A stretch of 41,245 bases of DNA from Candidatus Methanoperedens sp. BLZ2 (GTDB lineage: Archaea; Halobacteriota; Methanosarcinia; Methanosarcinales; Methanoperedenaceae): assembly GCF_002487355.1 (NCBI RefSeq), contig NZ_NTMG01000053.1, positions 1 through 41,245 on the forward strand. Direction: 5' to 3'. Shown in pieces: positions 31,687 to 40,890 of this stretch. Under the pieces are notes generated by a model. It did no database searches and was not told the DNA's origin. It worked only from the letters and a program-made list of their open reading frames with translations. The stretch's first letter is position 1; every line of letters begins with the position of its first letter. A program made the translations under genes and the position numbers.

Positions 31687-32841
31687 ATGTTTGATCTCAT
31701 CCTTAAGAATATCACACAGCGAAAACTCAGGGCAGGGCTAACAGTTTTCGGTATTGCGCTCGGGATACTTGCAGTTATCGTTATGGGCGGGATGTCTGAG
31801 CATTTCAACATGACTTTTGATAAATCCATAAGTCTGACAGCAGATAAGATCCGTGTATTCCCGGAAATAGGATTCGGGGGCGGGGATCTTAACAATTCAA
31901 AAGCAAGGGAAGTAAAAAGGGTAACTGGTGTGGCTGATGCCTACGGGATTTTGCAGGCTGCACTTGATCCTGAAAGCCTGGGTTTTTTTGGCGGTGATGT
32001 AGTGATAGGAGTGCAGCCTGAAAAACAACTCTCCTTATTAAAAGACACAAAAGTCACAGATGGCAGGTTCCTGGCCGTGGGTGATGGTTACAGGGCAGTA
32101 CTTGGGAGCAGTGTTGCGCGCGAGTTTAACCTGAAAGCGGGAGACGGACTCCAGATAAAGAGCAAGCGCGTACAGCGCGCCTCATCAATAACCCATACGA
32201 GGAATTTTACAGTTGTTGGAATAATGGAATACACAGGTTCTTTCTTTGATAACGGCGTTATAATCCCGCTTGACGTAGCACAAAAATTCTATGATCGCGG
32301 GGATACAGTGTCTTTTATTCTCGCGGTCCCTGACCCGGATACGGATGCAGAAGATCTTTCTAAAAGGATAGAACTGAATGTTGAAAAAATAAAAACCTTT
32401 TCCCCGGAGCAACTTCGTAAACAGATCGAGCAGTCACTTGTGATTTTCACTCTTATCACCATAAGCGCTGCCGTACTTGCAGCAATTATCGGTGGCTTAA
32501 GTGTTGTGAACACAATGCTGATGTCGGTTTCAGAAAGAACAAAAGAATTCGGGCTCATGAAAGCTATGGGAGCCGAGACAAAGGATATTCTTTTTATGAC
32601 AATGGGGGAAGCAGCCTTAATGGGAATACTTGGCGGGATATGCGGAATAATCGGAGGCGGAGCCCTCGTATATTATTTGAATGATTATCTTGCATCCCGC
32701 GGCACTGTTCTTTTTTCGGTCACTCCGAGACTACTTGCTATCGCGATTGTTTTCTCAACTCTTCTTGGGGTATTATCAGGGCTATACCCGGCCTACAGGG
32801 CAGCAAAGATGAGCCCGATGGAGGCGCTGCGGTATGAATGA
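31687..32841 (+). CDS. MacB/FtsX-type ABC permease 1
   Basis: The 384-aa permease has an N-terminal helix (LTVFGIALGILAVIVMGGMSEHF, about residues 18-40) and a large periplasmic-type MacB domain (about 41-255). Three C-terminal helices follow (TLITISAAVLAAIIGGLSVVN; LMGILGGICGIIGGGALVYYL; LLAIAIVFSTLLGVLSGLYPAYRA), with the SERTKEFGLMKAMGA loop that contacts the ATPase. It ends with the classic AAKMSPMEALRYE. It starts 10 nt after the surface protein stop, and its last 8 bp overlap the second permease. Mechanotransmission or export is inferred. Confidence 0.88.
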   Translation: MFDLILKNITQRKLRAGLTVFGIALGILAVIVMGGMSEHFNMTFDKSISLTADKIRVFPEIGFGGGDLNNSKAREVKRVTGVADAYGILQAALDPESLGFFGGDVVIGVQPEKQLSLLKDTKVTDGRFLAVGDGYRAVLGSSVAREFNLKAGDGLQIKSKRVQRASSITHTRNFTVVGIMEYTGSFFDNGVIIPLDVAQKFYDRGDTVSFILAVPDPDTDAEDLSKRIELNVEKIKTFSPEQLRKQIEQSLVIFTLITISAAVLAAIIGGLSVVNTMLMSVSERTKEFGLMKAMGAETKDILFMTMGEAALMGILGGICGIIGGGALVYYLNDYLASRGTVLFSVTPRLLAIAIVFSTLLGVLSGLYPAYRAAKMSPMEALRYE

Positions 32842-33982
32842 TCTCATAATTCGAAATATCACCCAGAGAAAATTCAGGACAGGTTTAACAGTATTTGGCA
32901 TAGCGCTCGGGATATTTGCTGTCATGGTCATGGGCGGGATGTCGGAATATTTTAACCGCCATTCAGAAAACACATTGAACCTTGTGGATAAAATCCAGGT
33001 TGTTCCTGAAACAGGATATCTGGGAGGAAGCATAGATGAATCCACTGTAAGAAAAGTCAACCGGGTTCCAGGTGTCTCTGATGCGTATGGTTTGTTGTGG
33101 ATGCCTTATGATGTTGAGGGGATTGGGTTAATTGGAGATTACGTCGTGGGAATCCCTATCGATAAGCAAGAAACAACATTGAAAGATACAAAATTAAAAA
33201 GTGGAAGACTCCTCCTTCCGAGCGACACTTACAGGGCCGTACTGGGCAGTAATGTTGAACGGGAATTCAAAATAAAAGTAGGGGATGAGCTTACCATAAA
33301 ATCAAAAAGATTCAGAGGCACTTCTTCCATAACCCATGAAAGAAATTTTACTGTTGTGGGAATACTGGAATATACAAGCTCGGATTATGACAATGTTATC
33401 GCGATTCCACTTGAAACAGCACAAAAATTTTATGAGCTTGAAAATACGGTTTCTTATATCTGGGTCGTGCCTGAACCTTCGGCTGATGGGGAAGATCTTG
33501 CAAAAAGGATAGAGTTAAGCGTTGAAAAAATTACGGCCTTATCGCCTCAAAAACTCAGGGAACAGGTAGAAAAAACACTTGTTATTATCAATCTGATAAC
33601 TCTAAGTTCGGCAATCCTTGCAGCTATCATTGGAGGTTTAAGTGTAATGAACACCATGTTGATGTCAGTTTCGGAAAGGACAAAAGATTTCGGTCTCATG
33701 AAAGCAATGGGTGCAGAGATTTGGGATATTCTTTATCTTACCATGGGAGAATCTGCGCTTATGGGTGTTCTCGGAGGAATTTTCGGAATTATCGGAGGTG
33801 GGATATTCATTTATTACATGAATGAATATCTGTCTTCCATGGGAATGGTGCTTTTTGCTATCACACCAAGGCTTATTATAATATCACTGCTTTTTGCAAC
33901 TCTTCTCGGGACTCTTTCCGGCAGTATTCCAGCGTATCGTGCAATGAAAATGAATCCCATGGAGGCCATGAAGTATGGATGA
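32834..33982 (+). CDS. MacB/FtsX-type ABC permease 2
   Basis: A 382-aa paralogue of the preceding permease, visibly duplicated: NITQRKFRTGLTVFGIALGIFAVMVMGGMSEYF, SERTKDFGLMKAMGAEIWDI and AMKMNPMEAMKYG match block for block. Helix layout is the same, with a periplasmic-type domain between the first helix and the last three. It overlaps permease 1 by 8 bp and the ATPase gene by 8 bp, so stoichiometric coupled translation is likely. The two probably form a heterodimeric membrane part. Confidence 0.88.
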   Translation: MNDLIIRNITQRKFRTGLTVFGIALGIFAVMVMGGMSEYFNRHSENTLNLVDKIQVVPETGYLGGSIDESTVRKVNRVPGVSDAYGLLWMPYDVEGIGLIGDYVVGIPIDKQETTLKDTKLKSGRLLLPSDTYRAVLGSNVEREFKIKVGDELTIKSKRFRGTSSITHERNFTVVGILEYTSSDYDNVIAIPLETAQKFYELENTVSYIWVVPEPSADGEDLAKRIELSVEKITALSPQKLREQVEKTLVIINLITLSSAILAAIIGGLSVMNTMLMSVSERTKDFGLMKAMGAEIWDILYLTMGESALMGVLGGIFGIIGGGIFIYYMNEYLSSMGMVLFAITPRLIIISLLFATLLGTLSGSIPAYRAMKMNPMEAMKYG

Positions 33983-34685
33983 ACCTATCCTGAGTGTCAG
34001 GAACCTTTCAAAAACCTATATGCAGGGAAAAATCCCGGTGCATGCCCTCAGTGATGTCAGTTTTGACGTTCAAAAAGGCGAGTTCCTGAGCATTATAGGG
34101 CCTTCGGGAAGCGGTAAATCCACGTTCCTTTCAATGATAGGTCTTCTTGACAGACCAACAAAAGGCAGCGTGTTTATTGACGGGGTTGAGGTTACAAAAG
34201 CAACAGATAGCGAAGCACCGAAAATCCGCCGTGAAAAGATCGGTTTTGTGTTCCAGCATTTTAATCTCATACCCACGCTTTCAGCTTTTGAAAACGTTGA
34301 TATTGCGATGCGGTTTGCAAGGGTACCGAAAAGCAAGCGAAAAGAAAGAGCGGCGGAGCTTCTCACCCGGATGGGGCTTCGTGACCGGATGAACCATAAG
34401 CCTTCTGAATTATCAGGCGGAGAGCAGCAGCGCGTTGCCATTGCCAGGGCTATGGCGAACAATCCTGCGATAATCCTTGCTGATGAGCCTACCGGGGAAG
34501 TGGATACAAAGACGCGGGATATGATCGTGGAACTCCTTCGCGGATTAAGTGAAAAAGGGCAGACTATACTTATCGTAACCCATGATACGTCAGTATCGGC
34601 GAGGACCAGGAGGATAATAAAAATGCTGGATGGAAAGATCGAAAGTGATACGATAAACGCCGTTGGTGAGATTAAAACCGCCTAA
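33975..34685 (+). CDS. ABC transporter ATP-binding protein, MacB/LolD type
   Basis: The 236-aa ATPase has Walker A GPSGSGKST (about residues 40-48), Q-loop FVFQHFNLIPTLSAFENV, signature LSGGEQQRVAIARA, Walker B IILADEPTGEVD and H-loop LIVTHD. It matches the LolD/MacB/YknY group that partners FtsX-type permeases. It is the last gene of the operon after the two permeases. GEVD replaces the more usual GALD or GNLD in the D-loop. Confidence 0.92.
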   Translation: MDEPILSVRNLSKTYMQGKIPVHALSDVSFDVQKGEFLSIIGPSGSGKSTFLSMIGLLDRPTKGSVFIDGVEVTKATDSEAPKIRREKIGFVFQHFNLIPTLSAFENVDIAMRFARVPKSKRKERAAELLTRMGLRDRMNHKPSELSGGEQQRVAIARAMANNPAIILADEPTGEVDTKTRDMIVELLRGLSEKGQTILIVTHDTSVSARTRRIIKMLDGKIESDTINAVGEIKTA

Positions 34686-34829
34686 AATATTCAGTTTGGT
34701 TGATATTTGAGAATCCGAAATTCAGGTTAATTTTACAAGATATACGATCGAAGCATAGTTATGTATGTATTCCAAACAATTTACTATCAGTAAAACAATT
34801 CAAACTGTCTTTGCGGTGAATAAAATTAA

Positions 34830-36173
34830 ATGCCTGACCTCGTAATCAAAAATGCCAGAATTTTCATAAACGATGCTATCCAGCCAGTTGAAATAGCTGT
34901 GGATAACGGGAAAATCTCAAAGATCGGGAAAATCGTTGGACAGCAGGAATATGATGAGATCATCGACGCCAGAGGCGCGCTCATATTACCAGGCGCGATT
35001 GATGTCCACGTTCATTTCCGTGACCCTGGAATGACAAAGAAAGAGAACTGGTATACAGGTTCATGCGCAGCGGCAGCCGGGGGCGTTACGATGGTCATCG
35101 ACCATCCCAACACGATCCCACCTACAATAGACCGCTCATCATTCAAGGAAAAATTAAAAGAATCCAGAAAATCAATAATCGATTATGGTATCAATGCAGG
35201 AGTAACTGCAAATCTCACAAATTTTAAGAACCTCTGGGAACTTGGGGCAACTGCGTTCGGTGAGATATTCATGGCAGAATCCACAGGGTCGCTGAACGTT
35301 AATGAGAGGACATTGAAAGAGGCGCTTCCTGCAATTGGGAACCTGGGTGCAGTTGCCTGTATTCATGCTGAGGACGAAGAGACAAGAAAGAAATTCGTCA
35401 ATTTGCTTAAAGGGAATCCTGCACCAGAATCGTATTCCAAGTCCCGTCCCAATTTATCTGAAAAAATCGCTGTGGAAAAAGCGATCAATCTTGCAGTTGA
35501 TACAACAAAGCTGCATTTCTGCCACATCAGCGCACTTGAAAGCCTCGACGTCATAAGAAGAGCGAAAGCAGATAATAAAAACATTACCTGCGAAGTAACA
35601 CCTCACCATCTTTTTCTATCCACAAGGGATTACAGGCGGCTTGGCACACTTGGAAAAATGAATCCACCGCTTCGGGATTTCTCATCCCAGCAGAGCATGT
35701 GGGAAGGTTTGCGGGACGAGACTGTAGATATAATAGCATCAGACCATGCTCCGCATCTTGAATCAGAAAAAATGACTGATATATGGTCTGCTCCTGCCGG
35801 GGTTCCCGGTGTTGAAACAATGATGCCTTTAATGCTTATGGCAATAAAACGAAATCTTCTCACACTGAAACGGGTAATTGAGGTAACAAGCCAGAATCCT
35901 GCAAGAATATTTGGCCTGAAAAAAGGCGTACTTGCGCCCGGATATGATGCTGATATGATAATTGTGGGTGAAGAAAAAGAGATCCGTAAAGAAAAACTTC
36001 ACAGCAAAGCAGGATGGACACCTTTTAACGGAATGAAAGGTTTGTTTCCCAAAATGACCATCTCACACGGCGAAGTAGTTTTTGAGGACGGTGAGATAAT
36101 TGCCAGGAGAGGTTGTGGCAGGTTCATTCCAGGGCAGGGATTGAAGACAGGAAGTGGAGATGAGTCTGAGTAA
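34830..36173 (+). CDS. pyrC: Dihydroorotase
   Basis: A 447-aa amidohydrolase. GAIDVHVHFRDPGMTKKENW (about residues 54-73) carries the HxH metal pair and the Arg of class I dihydroorotases. PNTIPPTI and FGEIFMAESTG follow, then CHISALESLDVIRRAK, CEVTPHHLFLS, LGKMNPPLR and IIASDHAPHLESEK, the last with the metal Asp. ARIFGLKKGVLAPGYDADMIIV closes the barrel. It cyclises carbamoyl aspartate to dihydroorotate in pyrimidine synthesis. A GGTGA 12 nt upstream is a weak ribosome site. The 144-bp gap before it shows no other gene. Confidence 0.92.
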   Translation: MPDLVIKNARIFINDAIQPVEIAVDNGKISKIGKIVGQQEYDEIIDARGALILPGAIDVHVHFRDPGMTKKENWYTGSCAAAAGGVTMVIDHPNTIPPTIDRSSFKEKLKESRKSIIDYGINAGVTANLTNFKNLWELGATAFGEIFMAESTGSLNVNERTLKEALPAIGNLGAVACIHAEDEETRKKFVNLLKGNPAPESYSKSRPNLSEKIAVEKAINLAVDTTKLHFCHISALESLDVIRRAKADNKNITCEVTPHHLFLSTRDYRRLGTLGKMNPPLRDFSSQQSMWEGLRDETVDIIASDHAPHLESEKMTDIWSAPAGVPGVETMMPLMLMAIKRNLLTLKRVIEVTSQNPARIFGLKKGVLAPGYDADMIIVGEEKEIRKEKLHSKAGWTPFNGMKGLFPKMTISHGEVVFEDGEIIARRGCGRFIPGQGLKTGSGDESE

Positions 36174-36250
36174 AAAGGGTAATATACAGTGAACCCTAAT
36201 ATTAAAAGGAATAAATTGCGATGCGAAACAACTTTTCAGGAGGGGTTTAA

Positions 36251-37012
36251 AGGTATAAGACGATAGCTCTTGTTACGGATGATTTTCCGGTATATCATTC
36301 CATCATCGAGGAAGGCCGATCCCGTAAATTGAATATCCTTGTTCTGAATCCCGAAGAACGCATACCTCCGCACGTTGGTGTTGTCATTACTACAGAGAGG
36401 GAATCTGAGTTTATTGATTTTGATCATGAAATGATCGTTATCGCTGACAACAGGCCACAGGCAACCCTTGATAAAGCGCTTTCCATGCTATTCGGAGAGG
36501 ATTTTGAACATTTGATTATAGGAATAGACCCTGGAAAATATCCGGGTGTTGCCATACTTGGAAATAACAGGACAATTTCTGTTCATCATGTCTCTGCGGG
36601 TGATGTATGCCCGCTTATAAAACGAATAATGCAGGAATTTGAAAATAAAAAAATCATTGTCAGGATAGGTCATGGTGCAAGACTTATCCGTTCACAGTTG
36701 ATAAACGGGATACTTGACCTTGGAATACAGGTAGAAATGGTGGATGAAACCGGAACAACACCGCATCTTGGAAAAGGAGTTCATGGACGGGTGATATCTG
36801 ATATTATTGCGGCAATTAATATTGCATTGATCCCGGGAAAAATAGTGGGAAAACAATTCATTGAGCCTTCGAGTGGGGAAGTAAGGGTAATTCAGGAATC
36901 AAGCCGGGAATACAGCAACGGTCGTTCGACTATTCCGCGGCTCCTTGCAAGAGCTGTCGCAAAAGGGGAATTAACCCTTGATGAAGCTGTGGAAAGACAC
37001 AAGAACGATTAA
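36251..37012 (+). CDS. RuvC/RNase H-fold archaeal protein lacking a standard start codon
   Basis: The conserved-looking reading begins RYKTIALVTDDFPVYHSIIEEG and runs through NILVLNPEERIPPHVGVVITTE. IIGIDPGKYPGVAILGN, a RuvC-like DPG strand, comes next, then IIVRIGHGARLIRSQLINGILDLGIQVEMVDETGT and HGRVISDIIAAINIALIPG. No ATG or GTG exists at the natural N-terminus. The first accepted start is TTG at 36329, which would remove the first strand. AGGAGGGG at 36238-36245 lies just before codon AGG at 36251. In the same frame an ATG at 36221 opens nine codons ending in TAA at 36248. Mutation of an original ATG, non-standard initiation, or sequence error are all possible. Function unknown. Confidence 0.65.
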   Translation, partial: RYKTIALVTDDFPVYHSIIEEGRSRKLNILVLNPEERIPPHVGVVITTERESEFIDFDHEMIVIADNRPQATLDKALSMLFGEDFEHLIIGIDPGKYPGVAILGNNRTISVHHVSAGDVCPLIKRIMQEFENKKIIVRIGHGARLIRSQLINGILDLGIQVEMVDETGTTPHLGKGVHGRVISDIIAAINIALIPGKIVGKQFIEPSSGEVRVIQESSREYSNGRSTIPRLLARAVAKGELTLDEAVERHKND

Positions 37013-38106
37013 CGTTTTGATATCCTGTTTCTTGTTGTCCTTGCTGAAATCCATGCACCTGTAACCGCAATTAATACTGCCAATGTTACGCTTCCGAGAA
37101 CAAACTGGCGGCCGTTATTGATTATAGGATATGTGTCCATTGCTTCCCGTATAACAAGTATGTATGTGCTTCCAGCCCATAAGATAATACCGGCTGCAAA
37201 CACGAAGAACGGATGTGACCAGTGCCTTCCGATCTTTTCTTTATCCAGGTGCAGGTCAAAAATTATGCCAATATTAATAATTACACCTGCAATTGCATAC
37301 CACCATATGGAGGCATTGATGTAACCCATAAGCAGAACAAGATATCCCACAAGTATCGGTTCGTTATAATAATCCCAGAGTGCAATACCACCCTGCACGG
37401 TACCAATGAGTGACAGTATTATGGCTGCCAGGTACATAACAAAAGTAATTTTTCCTCCATATAAGGATTTCATCATAGTCCCTTTGAAACTATCCACGGT
37501 ATCATCAAAACCTGTCCCACGAAATAACATATAAAGGCCAATGCTTGCAGTTATTGCCATTACCGCAACCTCAGGGCGATCAAAGTATAATGAGATCGAA
37601 TAGATCAGGAAAACAAGACCGATAGGAACGAAAAAAGTATGTGATATTTTTGGGTCGTTGAATGCTTTTTTAATTATATAATATGTGCTTTCCAGATTCT
37701 CATGCTGTTTTACGATTATTCTATGAACTGCATCAACTTTTATTCTGGATTGTATGATCGGCAATACGGATTCATCTTCTGCTCCATCAGAAACAAGTAT
37801 CACTTTAAGTGGTTTTAGCTCAAGGAGAATTCTGTCAAGCTGTTCAGCGATTTTCCTGTCAGCCAGTATTCCGACTTTTTTATCCCCGGCTATTGAAACG
37901 ATCTCTACACTCTCTTTCTGGGCAATGAGTTTATCATAAACATTAATGCCGCCAAAAATTGTGTTGATATCCGAATCTTCCGGGTCGCTGGAAGCAAGTC
38001 TGACCGCAGCATCGATGTTTGCAGCGCGCCCGATTACCGGGCTTTCCACTTTTCCTTTTTCCCCAAGGTCGTTGTCCCTGTCAATACATATGATAAGCGT
38101 ATGCAT
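37009..38106 (-). CDS. DUF373 family membrane protein
   Basis: A 365-aa protein of the archaeal DUF373 family. The N-terminal cytoplasmic domain (about residues 1-150) has LIICIDRDNDLGEKGKVESPVIGR, then EDSDINTIFGGINVYDKL and VSIAGDK and VILVSDGAEDESVLP. About six to seven membrane helices follow, starting at HTFFVPIGLVFLIYSISLYF. The Arg/Lys-rich end (RTTRNRISKR) is cytoplasmic. The molecular function is not known. Its stop overlaps the end of the convergent RuvC-fold gene by 4 bp. Confidence 0.8.
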   Translation of the reverse strand: MHTLIICIDRDNDLGEKGKVESPVIGRAANIDAAVRLASSDPEDSDINTIFGGINVYDKLIAQKESVEIVSIAGDKKVGILADRKIAEQLDRILLELKPLKVILVSDGAEDESVLPIIQSRIKVDAVHRIIVKQHENLESTYYIIKKAFNDPKISHTFFVPIGLVFLIYSISLYFDRPEVAVMAITASIGLYMLFRGTGFDDTVDSFKGTMMKSLYGGKITFVMYLAAIILSLIGTVQGGIALWDYYNEPILVGYLVLLMGYINASIWWYAIAGVIINIGIIFDLHLDKEKIGRHWSHPFFVFAAGIILWAGSTYILVIREAMDTYPIINNGRQFVLGSVTLAVLIAVTGAWISARTTRNRISKR

Positions 38107-38205
38107 TGCACTCTGTTATCTTCATGTTTATATAAATAACATTCGTATCAATTTTATAAAATGTCAATAACTTTATATTAAAAATCCTTTATATCAAAAA
38201 ATCTT

Positions 38206-38670
38206 TTATTTAGGGAAAAGAGTCCATATATCAATGATTTTTATTGACACATATAATATCCCGATACATTTTATTGTTTTTGCGATTGATATCACAACCA
38301 TGAACCTTTTAGTTTCATAATTTTCAATTCCTGCAACCATTGGAGCAAGGTCGCCAACAATCGGGATCCATGGGGAGACAATTAGCAGGAATGCACCGTA
38401 TTTGCGGAAATATAATTGCATCATCAGTTCCTTTTTCCGGTCATGGAACGGTATGATCTTTCGAATTTTATATTTTCCTAATAAATATCCAATGTATGCT
38501 CCTGCGATTGATCCTGCTATCAAAATTAATAATACTAACTCAGGTTTTTTTCCAACATCCAGTAATCCGAAAACCACGGGTTCTGTTGGTATTGGTATTA
38601 TGGATGAAATCAGGGCTATAAGAAGAAGTCCGGCCATCCCATAGGATATGAAAATTTCAAATAATACCAT
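38206..38670 (-). CDS. VTT/DedA-like small membrane protein
   Basis: The 154-aa protein has hydrophobic helices with SIIPIPTEPVVFGLL (re-entrant-loop-like, about residues 22-36) and GSIAGAYIGYLLGKYKIRKI. FRKYGAFLLIVSPWIPIVGDLAPMVAG (about 88-114) carries the 'F..yG...l...R/P..P...' pattern of VTT proteins. It probably belongs to the YqaA/DedA group implicated in lipid flipping or membrane homeostasis. It lies 9 nt downstream of topA on the same strand, so it is likely co-transcribed. Confidence 0.75.
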   Translation of the reverse strand: MVLFEIFISYGMAGLLLIALISSIIPIPTEPVVFGLLDVGKKPELVLLILIAGSIAGAYIGYLLGKYKIRKIIPFHDRKKELMMQLYFRKYGAFLLIVSPWIPIVGDLAPMVAGIENYETKRFMVVISIAKTIKCIGILYVSIKIIDIWTLFPK

Positions 38671-38679
38671 TTTTATTGC

Positions 38680-40770
38680 TTATTTTGAAGAATTACGTTT
38701 AGTTTTATTGGACTTAACTTCCTTTACTTCAATTTTTGGCTCTTTTATCAATCCATTCTTCTTTTCTTCTTCAATCTTCTTCTGCCACTCATTAAAATTA
38801 CAGTGCGGGCATCCGATTTCCCAGGGGCGCTTTCCTTTGTTCACTATTTTAATATGGAAGAGACCATGATCACTGCATTGCTTTTCAGTGACTACGATCT
38901 GTCCGATTTTAGGCAGCGGAAGAGTGAAATCACAATTTGGATATCCCGAACATCCTATAAACCTTGAACCTTTTTTGGATTTTCGGATGATAAGGTCAGA
39001 AGAACATTTCTGGCATGTTCCGATAACCCTGTCTTCATATAATCCGTTCCTGAGGGCTTCACTTATCAGATCCTTGTTTTTGGTCATATCCTTGAATACT
39101 TCACCCAGCATATCCCTTGATTCCCTGACCACGAAGTCTTCGGTAATCTTGCCTTCGGAAATCTCATCCATGTCTTTTTCAAGTTTGCTTGTCATGTCGG
39201 GTTTAGTGATAGTGCTTGCATATTTTTCAAGCGCCTCAACAACTGCAAAGGCTGTTTTTGTTGGCTGGATGGGATTTCCGTGAACATACGCCCTGGAATA
39301 AAGTTTGGATATTATTTCATGGCGCGTGGATTTTGTTCCCAGGCCCAGGTCTTCCATTATCTTGATAAGATGCCCCTGCCCGTATCTTGAAGGGGGTTGT
39401 GTCTCTTTTCCAACAAGATTTACTTCTTTTACTGTAAGGGATTGGCCTTCTGCTAACTTTGGCAGTATCCTGTCTTCCGGCAGATTATACGAATAATACC
39501 ATCTCCAGCCAGGTTCCATCAGTCTTGCCCCGTTCGCCCCAAAATCCTCACCGCTGATATCAACTGTTACAGCCATTGTTTCCCAGAGTGTCTCGCCTGC
39601 AAATGTTGCGAAGAACCGCCGAACTACAAGCTCATATAATTTCCATTCATCATCTTTAAGCTGGCTTCTCTTTACGGGTGTCGCGGGATGTATAGGTGGG
39701 TGATCGGTAGTTTCTTTCTTGCCTCTTGTGGGCTGGAGTTTTCCAGATAATAGCTTCTGTGCATATTCTTTGAATTCCGTGTTCAGGAAAGATTCAATGA
39801 TCCCTTTCATGTCAAGTGTTTCGGGATAAACGGTATTATCAGTACGCGGATACGAGATGTAACCATTCACGTAAAGGAATTCTGCTATCCTCATGGCATT
39901 TGAAGGGGAAATCCCGATAGCACTTGCCGCTCTTAGGAATTCGGTGGTATTGAACGGCATGGGAGGTTTTTCGCTTCGTTTTCCAAGTATAATACTTTTT
40001 ACTGTTCCGGTTTTTCCAAGTTTTGCCCTGGTCGCTTCAGCTTCTGCCTGATCAAGGAATCGTCCTTTCTTGTGCTGTGCTTCAAATTCCCCGCCATTTA
40101 TAAGTGTAGCATATAGTTCCCAGTAAGGAACGGAGATAAATGTTTCGCGTTCCTTTTCACGGTTGACAATGATTGCAAGAGTAGGTGACTGCACCCTTCC
40201 AACTGACAGGAATTTATCCCCGAGCCTTCCTGAGCTCAATGAAACGAATCGAGTGAGAACCGCACCCCAAATGAGGTCTATGACCTGCCGTGACTCGCCT
40301 GCAGCAGCAAGATTAAAATCGATTTTAACAGGATTAGAAAAAGCTTTCTTGATTTCTGCCGGGGTTATAGTGCTGTAATGGACGCGGTCTGCGGAAATAT
40401 CCGGATTTACTTTTTTCACCACATTCAATGCTTCTACACCTATCAATTCACCTTCACGGTCATAGTCAGTGGCGATTGTCAGGTGTTGGGCGGTTTTTCC
40501 CAGTTTTCGAATAGCAGTTACAATGTTTGCATGGGTTGGGTTTGTAAGAACTTCTGCATGTATCAGGTTCTGTAGATCTGTTTTCTGCCAGTTATTGTAT
40601 TCCTTCGGAAAATCCACTTCTACGATGTGCCCGGATAAGCCAATTACGGCGGTTTCGTTGAATTTATATGTATCAACACCATTTACTCTTTCTTTATCTG
40701 GCTTTTTATCGGATAGTATTGCTGCGATCCTTTTGGCAGTGTCATGCTTTTCTGTTATTATTAAATGCAT
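38680..40770 (-). CDS. topA: DNA topoisomerase I (type IA)
   Basis: A 696-aa protein. TOPRIM residues include ITEKHDTAKRIA and IATDYDREGE (about residues 99-108). The catalytic tyrosine is in GYISYPRTDNTVYP, at about Tyr307. SVGRVQSPTLAI and YGQGHLIKIMEDLGLGTKSTRHEII are the conserved domain motifs. Zinc-ribbon pairs follow near the C-terminus: CQKCSSDL with CSGYPNC, and CSDHG with CPHC. A Lys/Glu-rich tail ends it. It relaxes negative supercoils by single-strand passage. It is first in a transcription unit with the VTT protein. The 120-bp upstream gap is AT-rich, then the tandem array begins. Confidence 0.95.
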   Translation of the reverse strand: MHLIITEKHDTAKRIAAILSDKKPDKERVNGVDTYKFNETAVIGLSGHIVEVDFPKEYNNWQKTDLQNLIHAEVLTNPTHANIVTAIRKLGKTAQHLTIATDYDREGELIGVEALNVVKKVNPDISADRVHYSTITPAEIKKAFSNPVKIDFNLAAAGESRQVIDLIWGAVLTRFVSLSSGRLGDKFLSVGRVQSPTLAIIVNREKERETFISVPYWELYATLINGGEFEAQHKKGRFLDQAEAEATRAKLGKTGTVKSIILGKRSEKPPMPFNTTEFLRAASAIGISPSNAMRIAEFLYVNGYISYPRTDNTVYPETLDMKGIIESFLNTEFKEYAQKLLSGKLQPTRGKKETTDHPPIHPATPVKRSQLKDDEWKLYELVVRRFFATFAGETLWETMAVTVDISGEDFGANGARLMEPGWRWYYSYNLPEDRILPKLAEGQSLTVKEVNLVGKETQPPSRYGQGHLIKIMEDLGLGTKSTRHEIISKLYSRAYVHGNPIQPTKTAFAVVEALEKYASTITKPDMTSKLEKDMDEISEGKITEDFVVRESRDMLGEVFKDMTKNKDLISEALRNGLYEDRVIGTCQKCSSDLIIRKSKKGSRFIGCSGYPNCDFTLPLPKIGQIVVTEKQCSDHGLFHIKIVNKGKRPWEIGCPHCNFNEWQKKIEEEKKNGLIKEPKIEVKEVKSNKTKRNSSK

Positions 40771-40890
40771 CGTGTACCCTCAGAGGTGTCTGGATAAGAA
40801 TGTAACTTGTTTAAATAGGTTTGGTTATAACTGAATATATTTATTTATATATAAGTTATTCTGGGCTTAATATGTTGTAATTCCATTTGC

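Noticed and set aside
34686-34829. Possible regulatory RNA before pyrC
   Set aside because: No stable stem, no recognised riboswitch motif and no terminator seen in this AT-rich gap.
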